64,000 nucleotides of DNA from Niebla homalea (Eukaryota; Ascomycota; Lecanoromycetes; Lecanorales; Ramalinaceae): positions 62,001-126,000 of the forward strand of contig JAHGAU010000042.1 in assembly GCA_019925105.1 (NCBI GenBank), given 5' to 3'. Positions 1 through 10,700 of this stretch are shown here, one piece after another (position 1 is the stretch's first letter; every line of letters starts with the position of its first letter). Below the pieces are notes generated by a model, which saw only the letters and a program-made list of their open reading frames with translations, was not told where the DNA came from and ran no database searches. A program made the translations under genes and the position numbers.

Positions 1-727
1 GCGCGATCCCCGGAGTGTGCAACTGTGCAACAGTTCAAAGGAATCAAAAGGCGCAAGTCACATAATGGCTCCCCTTTGTCACCGGTCCCCAATGCCAAAA
101 ATGGTCGACAGAGATCCCGCGTGTTGGAAGAATACGTACAGCTCCAGCCCCGTTGAATCCTGGAGACTATCTGCCAAGCGATATCTTTCCCGAACAATGC
201 ATGATGATCATCTTGATGGATTTGACACCTTGAGCCTATCGAATAGTCATGGCTCTGCTGATTGGAGCCTCACCCTTGTTTTGCGACCAATGGCTTGCAT
301 ACGGCAACCAACCCACCCTACCCATCACCTCGCCACACGCGAACGGCCCGAGGCTGCTTAACAGGCTTACTGTCCCGAAAACAAGGCAATCTTTTTCATG
401 CAAGGCTACAACCCGGGTCTAATCGCAAGGAGGACGTCCAATAGATACATCGACATGGTGATCGGCAGTGGGCTGTGACGTCTATCAATCGCGAGTCATA
501 AATACGCGCCCAATGTACTTCCAATCCATTCGCTGAACTGGACTGGCAGGACCTTGTCGCGCTGGATCGAGGCAGGGTTCGAAAACGCTCGTCATGGACA
601 TCGATATGGCCAAGCATTGCAGGACGCGCAATTTGTTCCATCAGGCTGTCGAGCTCCTCCCGACTCCTCGTTTCCCCACTTCCACAGCTCCTCGTCCCTG
701 CTACTCATCCAGCCCACACATTTCCGA
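1..727. other. No gene recognised; upstream region of the first HeLo-like gene
   Basis: Several short open frames cross this stretch on both strands, but none has a recognisable domain, a signal peptide or consistent splice signals. The last part is presumably the promoter and 5' leader of the gene starting at 728. A C/T-rich tract (about 655-715) just before that ATG is common in fungal leaders. Confidence 0.5.
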
Positions 728-2397
728 ATGGATCCATTGTCTATCTCAGCTTCCATCGTTGGCATCACAACGGCTGCTGTTCAGGTCTCTCGCCTTTTGA
801 GGGAGTTCGTTCACCATGCAGGTGGAGCCTCAGCGTCCGCGCGCGGCGTTCTTTGCGAGGTCAGAGGCGTGAATTTCTGTCTCCAGCAGCTGCAAGATTA
901 TCTGCTGGGTAAACAGGAAGCCCCTCGATCTCGCAAATCTATGGTCCTGATCGAACAGGTCGTCATTATATTCACGGATTGTGTTTCCGCCTTTTCGCAA
1001 CTTGAGCAAACCTTGGAGGGTCTTCGGACTGGTGAGACCATGCGGCCGATTGACAAGGTGAAATGGGCAATGAAAGAGGCTGCCATTTCCAAGATTCAGC
1101 ATCGTCTACAAGCTTCGAAGACATCGTTGACCCTGATGTTGTCCATTCTAACATGGTATGTTCATGTACCCTGACAAACAGACGGGGTTGCTTTGTGGCT
1201 GACTTGGTGAAGCAACTCAATGAACCAAGCAGAAGAATCCATGCGCAACCTTACCAGTCTAATACAAGAGGTGGTGCGGTCGAACGCAAACATGTCCCGA
1301 AGACTGAAGAACCTGGAAAAGATGCACCCCGCTCTTGCTATGTCCCGGCGCAGCTCCGCAACCAATACCAGCAGCGGCGTTGAAGCCGCAAGTCGATCAG
1401 GCAGTCAAAGCACGCATGATCGGTTCAGCTTCCAAAATCAGCTTGAGACATCCCCTGCGTATCAGAGGGTCTCCGCCAACGACTTCAGAATATCCTCCTC
1501 GTCGGGCTCGCCCTCATATGAGCCTTCCTGTTTCTCCGGGTTGAGCATGTGTGATGTGAGTGACATGGCCTCTCTCGCTCTTCCGATATCTCCAACGGAA
1601 TTGTGGAACCATCACCGGTTCCCCAACTATCGAGGTGGCACGGCGGCCCCGCCGAAGAACCCGCTCGAGACATGGTACAACCCTCCATCAAAGGTGAGAT
1701 GGACGTCGCTCGACCGTGCGCCATAAGCTAATAGCGTGATCAGAGAAGCGCCTTCATCCGAACTGCGTATTTCAACGGCCAATACACGAATCAGTACGCC
1801 CAGTCTAAATTCACAGGTCACTTGATCTTTCGGCGGTTTACGGTCGCTGGAGCTAATTCATCACCCGTCTTCACCGAGGGTGTCGACTTCTCGCGGCAAG
1901 GTGCAAGGGGACTCGGCAAGATTGATGAAGAAGTCTTTCAGTGTCCAGAGTTTGAGCTCGAGGACACGGATGTTGGCAAAAAAATTGGAAGCGGCGCTCA
2001 CGATGATCATGACGAGATACGAATACATAGCGCGCTTGCAATGTCGGCTCCGGAGCCGGAGCGCTCAGACATTGACGACACGCCGACTCAGCAACATTTT
2101 ATGCCCGAACGAAAAGGAATTGTAAGTCTCAATAAAAGATCGGCGTCCGAATGGCCTCTGGCGAATATACCTGCTGATATTGTGTGGCCAATACCACCCT
2201 CATCATCCTTGACAATCAAGGGAAAAGGGAAGGCCGATCGTAGAGACTCAGCTCAGAAGCCCCACTACTCCATGCTTTGCGAGGAGGAGGAAGCTATTTT
2301 CCCCAGAAGAAGATGGGCTCATCCACTGGCGGATATGGGCGATGCAATTCGATGGAGAACTGAAGTCTTGAGCGGTCTGCAAGCAATTGAGTATTGA
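728..2397 (+). CDS. HeLo-like N-terminal domain protein (paralogue 1)
   Basis: I read three exons (728-1155, 1213-1693, 1744-2397) encoding 520 aa. The first 150 residues have the pattern MDPLSISASIVGITTAA, then helical text ending TLMLSILTC. This matches the fungal HeLo-like/azaphilone-cluster-L N-terminal domain family (PF17111 type), which is known from fungal NLR-like and cell-death proteins. A coiled region follows (SRRLKNLE), then a Ser-rich linker and an acidic tail. No NACHT, ankyrin or kinase domain is visible. Splicing at 1156-1212 joins TG|C into the family's usual Cys; the second intron, 1694-1743, keeps phase 0. The gene at 10701-12267 is a clear paralogue: its first exon is also 428 nt and ends in the same phase. 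A role in signalling or incompatibility is inference; molecular function is unknown. Confidence 0.75.
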
Positions 2398-3121
2398 TCT
2401 GTCATGAAGTATTACATGCCCACACACATCAATAGGCCATAACGCAAACACGTGGGGCCGCTACCCATTGCAGTCTACGCTGCATAATCCAATCTTCGGA
2501 GAGCCCTTTCCCCTGCTCCACTCCCAACGTTTTGCGATTGGCGAAGCACTCCAAGCGCGTATGCAAGCCGTGATGCTTCGAGCACGCTGTTGAGTCCTGC
2601 ACGTGATTGTCTTCACTCTGATTCGTCGCAGCCAAAGTTGTCAACTTGTCATCCCTTCATGATCTGACCCATCATCGTCAAGCCTTACGGTCAACGGGCG
2701 CCAGACTATCGCGTCATTTCAGATTCAAGCTGCTTAGTGGAACCGGGAGCAGGCAGAGTAAAGGGCGTACCCGCCTGAGGGGATTCCCTGCATGAACGAG
2801 TCGGAAAGAGTGAATAAAGGACCAATCAATCTCATCAGCCAAAAGGCCCCGCAGTTTGATAGGTATCACAAGGTCGTGATTCACAGAAGCTGTTGCAGAT
2901 GACGCGTGGGCTCCTTCCTTTCTCGTCACGCCCTTTCACTTGGTCTCCCCAATTTCATCTCACCCGTCTAATCCATCGACAATCATCAACTCAAAACCCC
3001 TGGAGCATATTTTTATCGCCCGCAGATTCCTTCAATCAAGCCTCTTGACTTTTGCCTACTTGCGCAAACCCCCTACGAGATCTCTCCTCTCACACCTGGT
3101 GCAACCGCACGAAAAGCAATC
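2398..3121. other. Intergenic, nothing recognised
   Basis: No credible coding frame was seen on either strand. It holds the terminator side of the upstream gene and the promoter of the LEA-like gene; the last 180 bases are C/T-rich, as in many fungal 5' leaders. Confidence 0.5.
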
Positions 3122-3562
3122 ATGTCCTCAACCTTCGATCAAGTCGAGAACATCCTCGATCAATCCGCCGACAACAAAGAACAGCAATATGAGCGATCTT
3201 ACGACAACGATGTCAACAGCGCCGAGAACTCCTTCCGCGGCGGTGTCAACGACGTCGCACAGGACATCGAGCACCCGGAACGGGCTGCCGAAAACGCCTA
3301 TGACGATGTGAAGGGCGATGTCGAGCGACCGTTCAAGGACGTCGAGCAGGACTACCAACAGGCTGACAACCGTGTGGACAATTGGGGTCGGGAAGCGGAG
3401 GGCGACGTGGAGCGCCCCTTCCAGGACGCTGGCAGAGATGTGGATCGCTATGAGCAGGATGCTGGAGGGGACGTGGATCGCTATGAGCAGGATGCGGAGG
3501 GTTATAAGGACCAGTACGAGCGTGGACTTGCCGACGACTTGGACCGGGATGCGCAGTATTGA
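3122..3562 (+). CDS. Small hydrophilic LEA/hydrophilin-like repeat protein
   Basis: This is a single-exon frame of 146 aa with no Cys and almost no hydrophobic runs. It is dominated by Asp, Glu, Gln, Arg and Tyr. Repeated blocks are visible: GDVERPF twice (about residues 63 and 93) and a direct 11-residue repeat DVDRYEQDAxG near the C-terminus, encoded by a 33-nt tandem duplication at about 3439-3504. Length and composition recall LEA-like or hydrophilin stress proteins, so a protective, disordered protein is a reasonable inference but unproven. The start has a favourable context (AATCATGTC). A 164-aa frame on the opposite strand is a mirror of this repetitive code and was rejected. Confidence 0.65.
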   Translation: MSSTFDQVENILDQSADNKEQQYERSYDNDVNSAENSFRGGVNDVAQDIEHPERAAENAYDDVKGDVERPFKDVEQDYQQADNRVDNWGREAEGDVERPFQDAGRDVDRYEQDAGGDVDRYEQDAEGYKDQYERGLADDLDRDAQY

Positions 3563-3884
3563 GTAAAACCAGAATCTTCCCCGGTACTCGTGGGTACGTG
3601 TCTTCTGATCCGCTTGGGACAACTCGCGCTGATATGATGGTAAGGCTCCTGGCTTGGCTCCATCGGAGAATGAAATGAGGGGGGGGATTGAGCTCTACCA
3701 GACGGACATCACTATTTTGCATGCGATCAGCTTCCTAGGTAGCATTTCTACAACATTCCTAAAGATGTGACAGGCTTATTGCCATAACCTCAGTCTAAAC
3801 CTTCTCACGGCTCGTATTTGCAGCAGGGTAACATATGGAAGCAAGATCTCTGTTTCGAATTCTTCGACCTCCCATCTTTCCCTT

Positions 3885-4118
3885 ATGCCCAATCTTCCCT
3901 TTCTTCCTCGCCTTCCTGCACGCATCACTTCCGATTTGAACCATGAAGAACAAGTTGACATCGCTCGGGCGATTATAGTCGACGATGCCCAGCAGGGTGC
4001 TCATCCCGAAGCCTACGCAGAGACTAAACCAGCTACCGACACCTTTGGTGACGTGGTAGTGAACTTGCCTCCAGATATCATCGAGAAGATAGAGAATTAT
4101 GTCAAGAATGCCGTCTAA
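3885..4118 (+). CDS. Possible small hypothetical protein
   Basis: This 77-aa frame starts MPNLPFLPRLPARI and ends in an amphipathic helix (PPDIIEKIENYVKNAV). I recognise no domain. The C-terminal half reads like a real helical peptide, but there is no supporting intron, paralogue or motif, and a longer frame on the opposite strand overlaps it. It could be the last exon of a longer gene or a chance frame. It is listed only because the region otherwise holds no gene. Confidence 0.25.
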   Translation: MPNLPFLPRLPARITSDLNHEEQVDIARAIIVDDAQQGAHPEAYAETKPATDTFGDVVVNLPPDIIEKIENYVKNAV

Positions 4119-5323
4119 GAGCAGCTTACATCCCGTGGACCCGAGGCAGCACCTGCTATTAAAACAAAAGTGATGTGCATTCGAAAGTACAAGTCGTTGA
4201 TGAAGGCGACCATGGATGGAACCCCTTTCTCTTTTTACTGAGCAGCGAAGAGTCACAGCAAGTTGCAGAGGTGGCAAATCGATGTCGAATAAAAAACTCA
4301 AATTGACGATGTTTGGTTTCACGAAAAACTTTGGCGTCGGAGCCTGAGTATGAATAAGCAAGGTTCAGATGCTTTTCGTGCGGCTATATTTGTATTTGAT
4401 TGTAATACTTTTGAGTGAGACTGGATCATGGACAAGGATTCTGTCCCATAAGACACGACTATTCAAAGTGTGTTTCAACTCCCAACCTTTGATCGAAGGC
4501 AAGCTGAAACGTCAACTCTATGCCTCTGAATCTGTATGAGCTGTGCAGAATTAAAGATCTCCTTGACCTCTTCACTCCGGAAACAACATGTCGTGGAAGA
4601 GGGCACAGCGAAAGATGATGATGGCTTCAGCGTCTGACCGAGATCGCGGGTATCTTCCAATCGACGCGGATACTGGAGCCGCATGTGAGACTTTTCACAT
4701 CCAATAAGTGTGGACTACTCACTGAGACCGTGTCTTGCATCGCGTGCTTGCGGCGTTCCAAATGGACAACGGCCCCGCACCCACAGTTGTGCTCGAGCTC
4801 GATGGTTGCAGAAAGCAAATTTCAACGAGTACCCGCCCAAAGCAAAGCGTTTTGCTTCCTCTGCATTTTAAAATATGACCACCATCATTTCGAGGGACAA
4901 CTGCTTCCATCGAGACAATCATATCAAGGGTAATCTCAGTATTTGCACGGAAGTATTTTCAAGCAATTCTGTGCTTACCAGGATGGAGGCTTGATAGTTG
5001 CAATCCTTCCTGCACTTAGCGAGTCGATACTAAGTCCCGAATCGACGTGCACTGAGGACCCTGACCGCTTTCCAATCTCTCAATCCTGGCCAAAACAGTA
5101 GTAATTCAATCTCATCGAAATCCTACAGGGACATACGATATTTCCCGAACATCCCAAACGAGCTGTGAGGCACTACAGTGTTATGTATTCTGTATTATCG
5201 CGAAGTCTGTCAACTCACTTAGTCTCCCTTGTAGGAGCAAAAAGAAGCAGAGGAAGTTCTGTCTTCCTGAGGCTGTAACAGTATCTAGGAATTTTTCCTA
5301 TTTCAACACCGTCATCACCAGTC
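4119..5323. other. Intergenic, nothing recognised
   Basis: About 1.2 kb with only short, overlapping, unconvincing frames. No repeat or RNA gene was seen. The final part is the promoter and leader of the secreted-protein gene starting at 5324. Confidence 0.5.
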
Positions 5324-6745
5324 ATGGCGCCAAATCTCTACACCGCAGCGGCTTTGATATCTCTGCTTTCAATCACAAAGACAGTCTCGGAGTTGTTGCC
5401 TACCTGTAGCCACCTTTATGGATCTCCCTCTTCTGCAGATTGCGCCTGGCTGGTCAACCAGCTTCAACACGGCTGGCCAAACTCTGATATCGTCAATGAT
5501 CACTATTTCTACGCTCTCCGAGGGACACCACAGCCAGCTGAGATCTCGGATGATCAATACAAGACATTTTTCGAGGTGCCACGCGTTGTACAACATGGTA
5601 TGCTTCACTAGATTATGTCATGGTATCGGTTCTGAAGAACACCAAAGGGAGCTGCATGATGAGTCTGAGCCCGATGGTTTACTCGCAAGGGGTAACATGG
5701 GATACTGGTACTTTCGCAGCTATGCGAGCACCTAGCCTGAAAATCATCGGTATATGCTCGGGGACCTATACTACGATCAAGGAAGGAGGCCATATAGAAG
5801 TTGGTGAGTGATACTTATGATTCTCAAAGCTCCACTCAGATCTGCGATATCTCGAAGGTCATAATCTAGCTGACCTAATGCCCTCGCAATGTGGCAAGAT
5901 CTGCTGACCAGGAATTCTCTTCTCTAGGCGGCAACTTAAGACTCATCCTGACCCTTTTCGGCCCGAATTCGCACATGGATCAGGTGTTCAAGACAATCCA
6001 CATCATCAACGCCGACATGTGCGCTCGTGTAGCGAGCAACGCCGCTGTTGCCGGCTCGGACGTGGGAGGATATCAAGATTGCTCGCAGCCCTTAGACGAT
6101 GACGAATTCTACGACTTCCTAGATCAAGCTTTCCACACCCAGGCGAACACGCCAAATACCCACCTTAATCCTGCCCCAAAGTGCGGTGATCCCTGCTACG
6201 GCCAGATCAATCTCTGCACTGGTTCGGACCGGTGTCGATGCATTGCGGATCCATTGCAGGGTCCGGGAATCGCACGCTTCCGAGGCACCTGCACCTCGTC
6301 GTATTTTTCGTACGTCTCTTATGGTAGGAGGTTGCTGACAGAAGGACCCCCAAATTCATCTACCTCCGACGTCATTCTAGTTGAGGGCACTCCATCAACA
6401 GTCACAAACGTAAATATGAGCGCAGTTGGTCTCGAACAATTTGCAGCAGACAACGCAAGCTCTTTGACGAGTGTTGCAGCTAGCCCGGCTTTGACGGGCC
6501 CTCTTCGTGCGGCGTCTTGTCCCTGTAACTGTACGTATGTATCAGTACAGTGCTGCCTGGCAGATAGCAGTGGTATTGTTCATGAGACACCGGAGAAGAA
6601 GTTAGGGATCTTGGAGCCGCCATTGGGGCTATGCTGCGATGATGTCACAGGCGTTTTCAAGGGGGGGCCTCGATACGGCAATGAGACAATCTGTGCTGGA
6701 TCTGTAAGTGAAGTTACAACGTCTGGAAGCAGTGGAGTGACATAG
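5324..6745 (+). CDS. Secreted cysteine-rich protein, four-cysteine family, long C-terminal part
   Basis: Three exons (5324-5597, 5648-5803, 5928-6745) give 415 aa. The N-terminus is a signal peptide (MAPNLYTAAALISLLSITKTVS). The first half has spaced cysteines in the order C, DC, SC, C, followed by a GGxIxVGG segment, an arrangement it shares with the genes at 12792-13597 and 38933-39556. The second half adds Cys-rich stretches (CGDPCYGQINLC, CRC, CPCNCTYV, QCC, LCCDD) that suggest a disulphide-bonded extracellular domain, EGF-like in spacing. No catalytic motif is seen. Both introns start with standard GT (GTATGC, GTGAGT) and the frame is kept across both. An additional intron near 6703 (CTGTAAGT) is possible, which would change the last residues. 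Confidence 0.7.
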
Positions 6746-7332
6746 TGACAAAGTTACTGTGGTAATGTTCTTTCGCACTTCCTAAGGTCTTGCACGAGCT
6801 CGCAGTGACAAACTTCAAGGACAGGCCTGCAGAGACGCGCATAGCCTTGAAGGATCTCAGCCATAACAAGAAGCCGGCCTTCGGCGTTGACGCTGCAAGC
6901 AAGACACGTTGGCGGTGAGATCCTGTTTCGTCCCGTCTCACTCACATGCTCTATCCTGATGACTGAACATCTCATCGAAGGCGCGAAGTCAGGAAAAAAG
7001 CAGTCCCTCAAGATTCAGTATTGCCCATATTTATGGAACTTACCCCGCAATTATTTCTTCTTCGGTAGCGTTTCGCTGTTTTGAACAGTCGCTTGAGTGT
7101 CATCAGTGCGTAGTTCATTTGTTTCTGACCTCAAGCCGAGCTACTCAGATGGTAGTGCTCAGACTGTTTTTTTGAGGAGTCTTCTCTATCCGGGAAACCA
7201 ACCTGCATGGAGAATCATGTGGCCACAGATTCTCTACTTCCATTACACTCTCGAAGGCTGGAAAATATTAACAATGAAGTCATTCCCGAATCAAGCACGG
7301 GCCCACCTGGGTCTTACATCTAGCATGTTTAT

Positions 7333-8017
7333 CTTGCAAATGCTTGGCAAAAAAAATAAAACGCACTTCTCGAGATCCTGTGAATTATTATTATTGTGAA
7401 TCTATTCAGTCTTATACGATAGCTGTTATTATACGTACTATTTATTTACCGTAATAATAGTTATGTGGTAGTTTTAATAATGATAAAAAAGTAGTAAAGA
7501 CCTCACCCTCACTCTCGCCCTCATCCTTACCCTTACCCCTATCACCCTTAGCTGCACCCTTACCTTCACTTTCACTTGCACCCTTACGTACACTTACTTC
7601 CCTCACTTGCACCCTCACTTGTACCCTCACCCTCATCTTCACCCTCACCCTTACCCTCATCACCTTCACCCTCACCCTCACTTGCACCCTCACCCTCACC
7701 CTTACTTGCACCCTTACTTGCACCCTTACTTGCACCCTCACTTGCACCCTCACTTGTACCTTCACCCTCACCCTCACCACTCATTACCCTCACCTTCACC
7801 CTCACCACCACCCTCACCCTCACCCTTAAATACACCTGCACCCTCACCCTTTAGTATTAGTTCAGGTCCGGATCTATATTTCATCCGTAAGTCCACTTCT
7901 TCATACAATAATCGTACAGTAGTAGACGTTGCGCAAGGCTTCAATTAATTTGTATGGTTGTAGCTAACAGGATCTCGGGAGAGGTGCGTTTTATTTTTTT
8001 TGCCAAGCATTTGCAAG
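7333..8017. mobile_element. Inverted-repeat (fold-back/MITE-like) structure enclosing a hexamer array
   Basis: The left arm (7333-7380) and right arm (7968-8017) are reverse complements. They share the core CTTGCAAATGCTTGGC, then an eight-A run, T, AAAA and CGCAC, and end in GAGATCCTG; the differences are small indels near the inner end. A further shared outer segment, TAGCATGTTT (7321-7330) and its complement (8025-8034), lies just outside. No target-site duplication could be found, and no transposase frame lies inside. The structure is directly visible; calling it a transposable element is inference. Confidence 0.55.
7500..7855. repeat. Imperfect hexanucleotide array, CCCTCA/CCCTTA with CTTGCA variants
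   Basis: About 350 bp are built from ACCCTC/ACCCTT hexamers interspersed with ACTTGC or ACTTGT. The plus strand almost lacks G and the minus strand reads GGGTGA repeatedly. The unit differs by one base from the fungal telomeric CCCTAA hexamer. Because six is a multiple of three, the array is open in several frames on both strands, giving spurious Pro/Ser/Leu-rich or Val/Arg-rich peptides. It sits inside the inverted repeat 7333-8017. Confidence 0.8.
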
Positions 8018-8141
8018 CTTCTCAAAACATGCTAAATGGTCCGCTACGTCATCGCCCTCAACGAGATGGAGTGCCCGGTGCTACATATTCAATTTGAGTC
8101 CAACGGTTGATGTACGGATAGTCAGTACGGAAATTATTGCT

Positions 8142-9781
8142 ATGGCATCACGCGCATCACAGGCCAGCTCATCCAGGGAACCACTTGGGAACGGTGAGGA
8201 GGTCTCGCATGCTCAGCACGAACTCGATGTTCTCACCAACAGCGGTCAAACCGGCCAGACTGAAGCCATTAATCTCGAGTATGTACCACCAGACGGCGGA
8301 TATGGCTGGGTGTGTGTGGTTTGCGTCTTCCTGGTGAATGCTCATACGTGGGGTTACAGCTTCGTGAGTACTGTCGCACTTGATACTCAATAAGCGATCA
8401 CACAGAAGTGCTCCTATCATCACAGGATATGACTGACTGGTCTGACTGAATTGTCGATCTAACAGGCATACGGTGTATTCCTCGATTACTTCCTTGCGGA
8501 AAATCTCTATCCTAATGCCAGTGCTCTCGACTATGCCCTCATCGGTGGCCTCTCAGTGTCCATGGCTCTGATCATCACCCCAGCCATAAATACTAGCACT
8601 CGCAAGTTTGGAACCCGTGCCACGCTCTCCATTGGTCTTGGTTTCTTCACGGCGTCCCTGATTGGGGCCTCATTCGCGACCGAAGTTTGGCATCTGTATC
8701 TCAGCCAAGGCGTCTGTATTGGCTGGGGCACCGGATTCCTCTATGTGGGATCTGCCAACATAATCCCCCAATGGTTCTCGCGTAGAAGAAGCCTAGCAAA
8801 TGGCATTTGCGCTTCAGGAGCTGGGTTCGGCGGGCTCGTCTACAGCTTGGCGGCCAGCTCGCTGCTGCAACGTGCTGGACCCCCTCTCACGTTCCGGGTG
8901 CTCGCTGCGTGTCAATTCGTGGCGAATCTCGTCTCCATCGTCTTGATCAGCGATCGCAACCAGACGCAAAGGCCCAACCAATCAGCCTTTAACTACCGGC
9001 TCCTGAAGCGGGGAGAAGTCTGGTTGGTGCTGGGTTGGGGCTGTATGAGCGAGCTGGGCTACACCATCCTGCTCTTCTCATTACCGAATTACGCGCGTAG
9101 CATTGGGCTTGACGCAAAGCAAGGCTCTATCGTCGTTGCGCTGGTCAATCTGAGCACCTTTTTCGGAAGAATTCTGCTGGGCCATTCCAGTGATGTTCTG
9201 GGGAGGATCAATATCACCATCCTGACTACAGGCTTTTGCGGTACAATCTGCTTGGTCATCTGGATCTTCGCAAAGAGCTTTGCGGTGCTTTGTTTCTTCG
9301 CTATACTGGCTGGTATGGTTTGCGGTGCGTTCTGGGCAACCGTTGCTCCGGTGGCGGCAGACGTGACAGGGCTGTCAGAGCTCCCAAGCACTCTGAGTAT
9401 CGTGCTGGTGTTAATGGTCGTGCCTGCTACATGTAAGTCGACTGCCACGTTCCCCGGCACCTGAAAGCGCACAGGCTGATGTCAACACTCACATTGATCC
9501 CTGTAGTTGCCGAATGCATTGGCCTAGCACTGCGAAGGTCGACTGGCGACACCTACCTCGATACTCAGATATTCACTGGCCTCATGTTCATTGGCGCTTC
9601 AATTTGCACTCTATTCTTAAGGTCCTGGAAGATCAGTAGCAAGGCCAAGGAAGAAGCGAGCTTAGGACCAGAAGGCGAAGGTGAACCTCGCGAAAACGAG
9701 AATCAATCCAGAATCTCCATCCGAGAGCCTCGATGTAGTAGAGTTGTCTTGAGAAGGCTCTTTACACTAGAACGAGTATGA
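8142..9781 (+). CDS. MFS transporter, monocarboxylate-transporter (MCT) type
   Basis: Exons 8142-8363, 8466-9432 and 9507-9781 encode 487 aa. After a polar N-terminus comes PPDGGYGWVCVVCVF, the MCT-family signature at the first membrane helix. Further family features are AYGVFLDYF at the second exon start, YLSQGVCIGWGTGFLY, WFSRRRSLANGICASG and the loop DRNQTQR before the second half, with about twelve hydrophobic segments overall. The last exon begins FAECIGLALRR and the cytoplasmic tail is charged. The family moves monocarboxylates or related acids across the plasma membrane; the substrate cannot be read here. The gene at 57140-58610 is a related transporter with the first intron in the same position. 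An upstream in-frame ATG at 8094 would add 16 residues; I prefer 8142. Confidence 0.85.
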
Positions 9782-10700
9782 TGTACGTGGACGGTAATTG
9801 AATGGCCTTGCTGTAAAGAGGCTCGATGAGGGCCTAGCTAATATGGTCGTGATGGCCTCGTATCCCAGAATCGCAAAGGCCATCTCCACCACATGACTTC
9901 AGGTCATGCATATCCAATTCATCAATCAAGTGCATTAAATACGGATCTGAAAATATGAACCTTGATGAGTTCAGTCCGTAGTCTCATTCTATCCAATATT
10001 TCATCTTAGACATGTCTCCTTGTAGTCATGTGAAGGCCGAAACCTACTTGATGCCTTGCGTCAATGAGGAAATTCAGGCGACGAGTCATCCTTGACCGAC
10101 TAGATCGATTTGACCATATCGGGATTTGCAGCGATCTTGAATCGAAAGGCGGGACTTTGTGAGCCTCCTGTCTATAGCTGAATGCTGGGGCTTTTCAGAT
10201 CACTGGCGGCGGCTCGTGACATGCATACTATTCAACTATGGTTGTCTTTCCAAAGCGTGAAGCGCCATGCCAGCCTCGAGTAGGCGAATCTTTATCGTCT
10301 CTCATAGCGCTCCTCCCACATGGACATTCTGCGGTATGGACATCCTGAGGCATGATGGCTCTGCAGAAGGAACTGGCGACGCTTCCTGGGTATTGGAGGG
10401 GGAGCTTGAGCTGAAGCTGGATCGTGCATCGGAGGATTACTGGCACGCATTTTTTTGCTCTTTCAACCCAGGTCATTGCTCTGCTGCTCTCACTGATGGT
10501 GCAGACATCCTGGGATTTGTCATGAGAGCAGCCACCAAAAATTTGTCCCTCGCTTTGATGCGATGACAGCCTATGTTGCCTTTTACGAAAGTTCTGGGGA
10601 GGGCAGCGTAGAGATACTAAGACCTAATGGGGTATCAGGGTTAGATGGTGCGCCCTGCCAGTCCCGCCATTCCTGCTCCTCTTCCAGTTGGAATGTGGAA
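9782..10700. other. Intergenic between convergent genes, nothing recognised
   Basis: The stretch lies between the 3' ends of the MFS gene (plus) and the second HeLo-like gene (minus). A 99-aa plus-strand frame at 10267-10566 has no recognisable feature and was not called. Confidence 0.5.

Larger units (their letters stand above)
6746..8141. other. Intergenic region containing an inverted-repeat structure with a hexamer array
   Basis: No protein gene is supported. The stretch contains two facing copies of a near-identical arm of about 50 bp (7333-7380 and 7968-8017), with a long array of CCCTCA-like hexamers between them. Those are listed separately. The right-hand end is the promoter of the MFS gene starting at 8142. 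Confidence 0.6.

Noticed and set aside
3128..3622. 164-aa minus-strand frame opposite the LEA-like gene
   Set aside because: Hydrophobic mirror translation of a repetitive, highly charged coding sequence; the plus-strand frame has the better start and composition.
7442..7948. Several overlapping open frames on both strands giving Val/Arg-, Pro/Ser- or His/Pro-rich peptides
   Set aside because: They are all read-throughs of the hexamer array, whose period is a multiple of three; the peptides are pure repeat translation.
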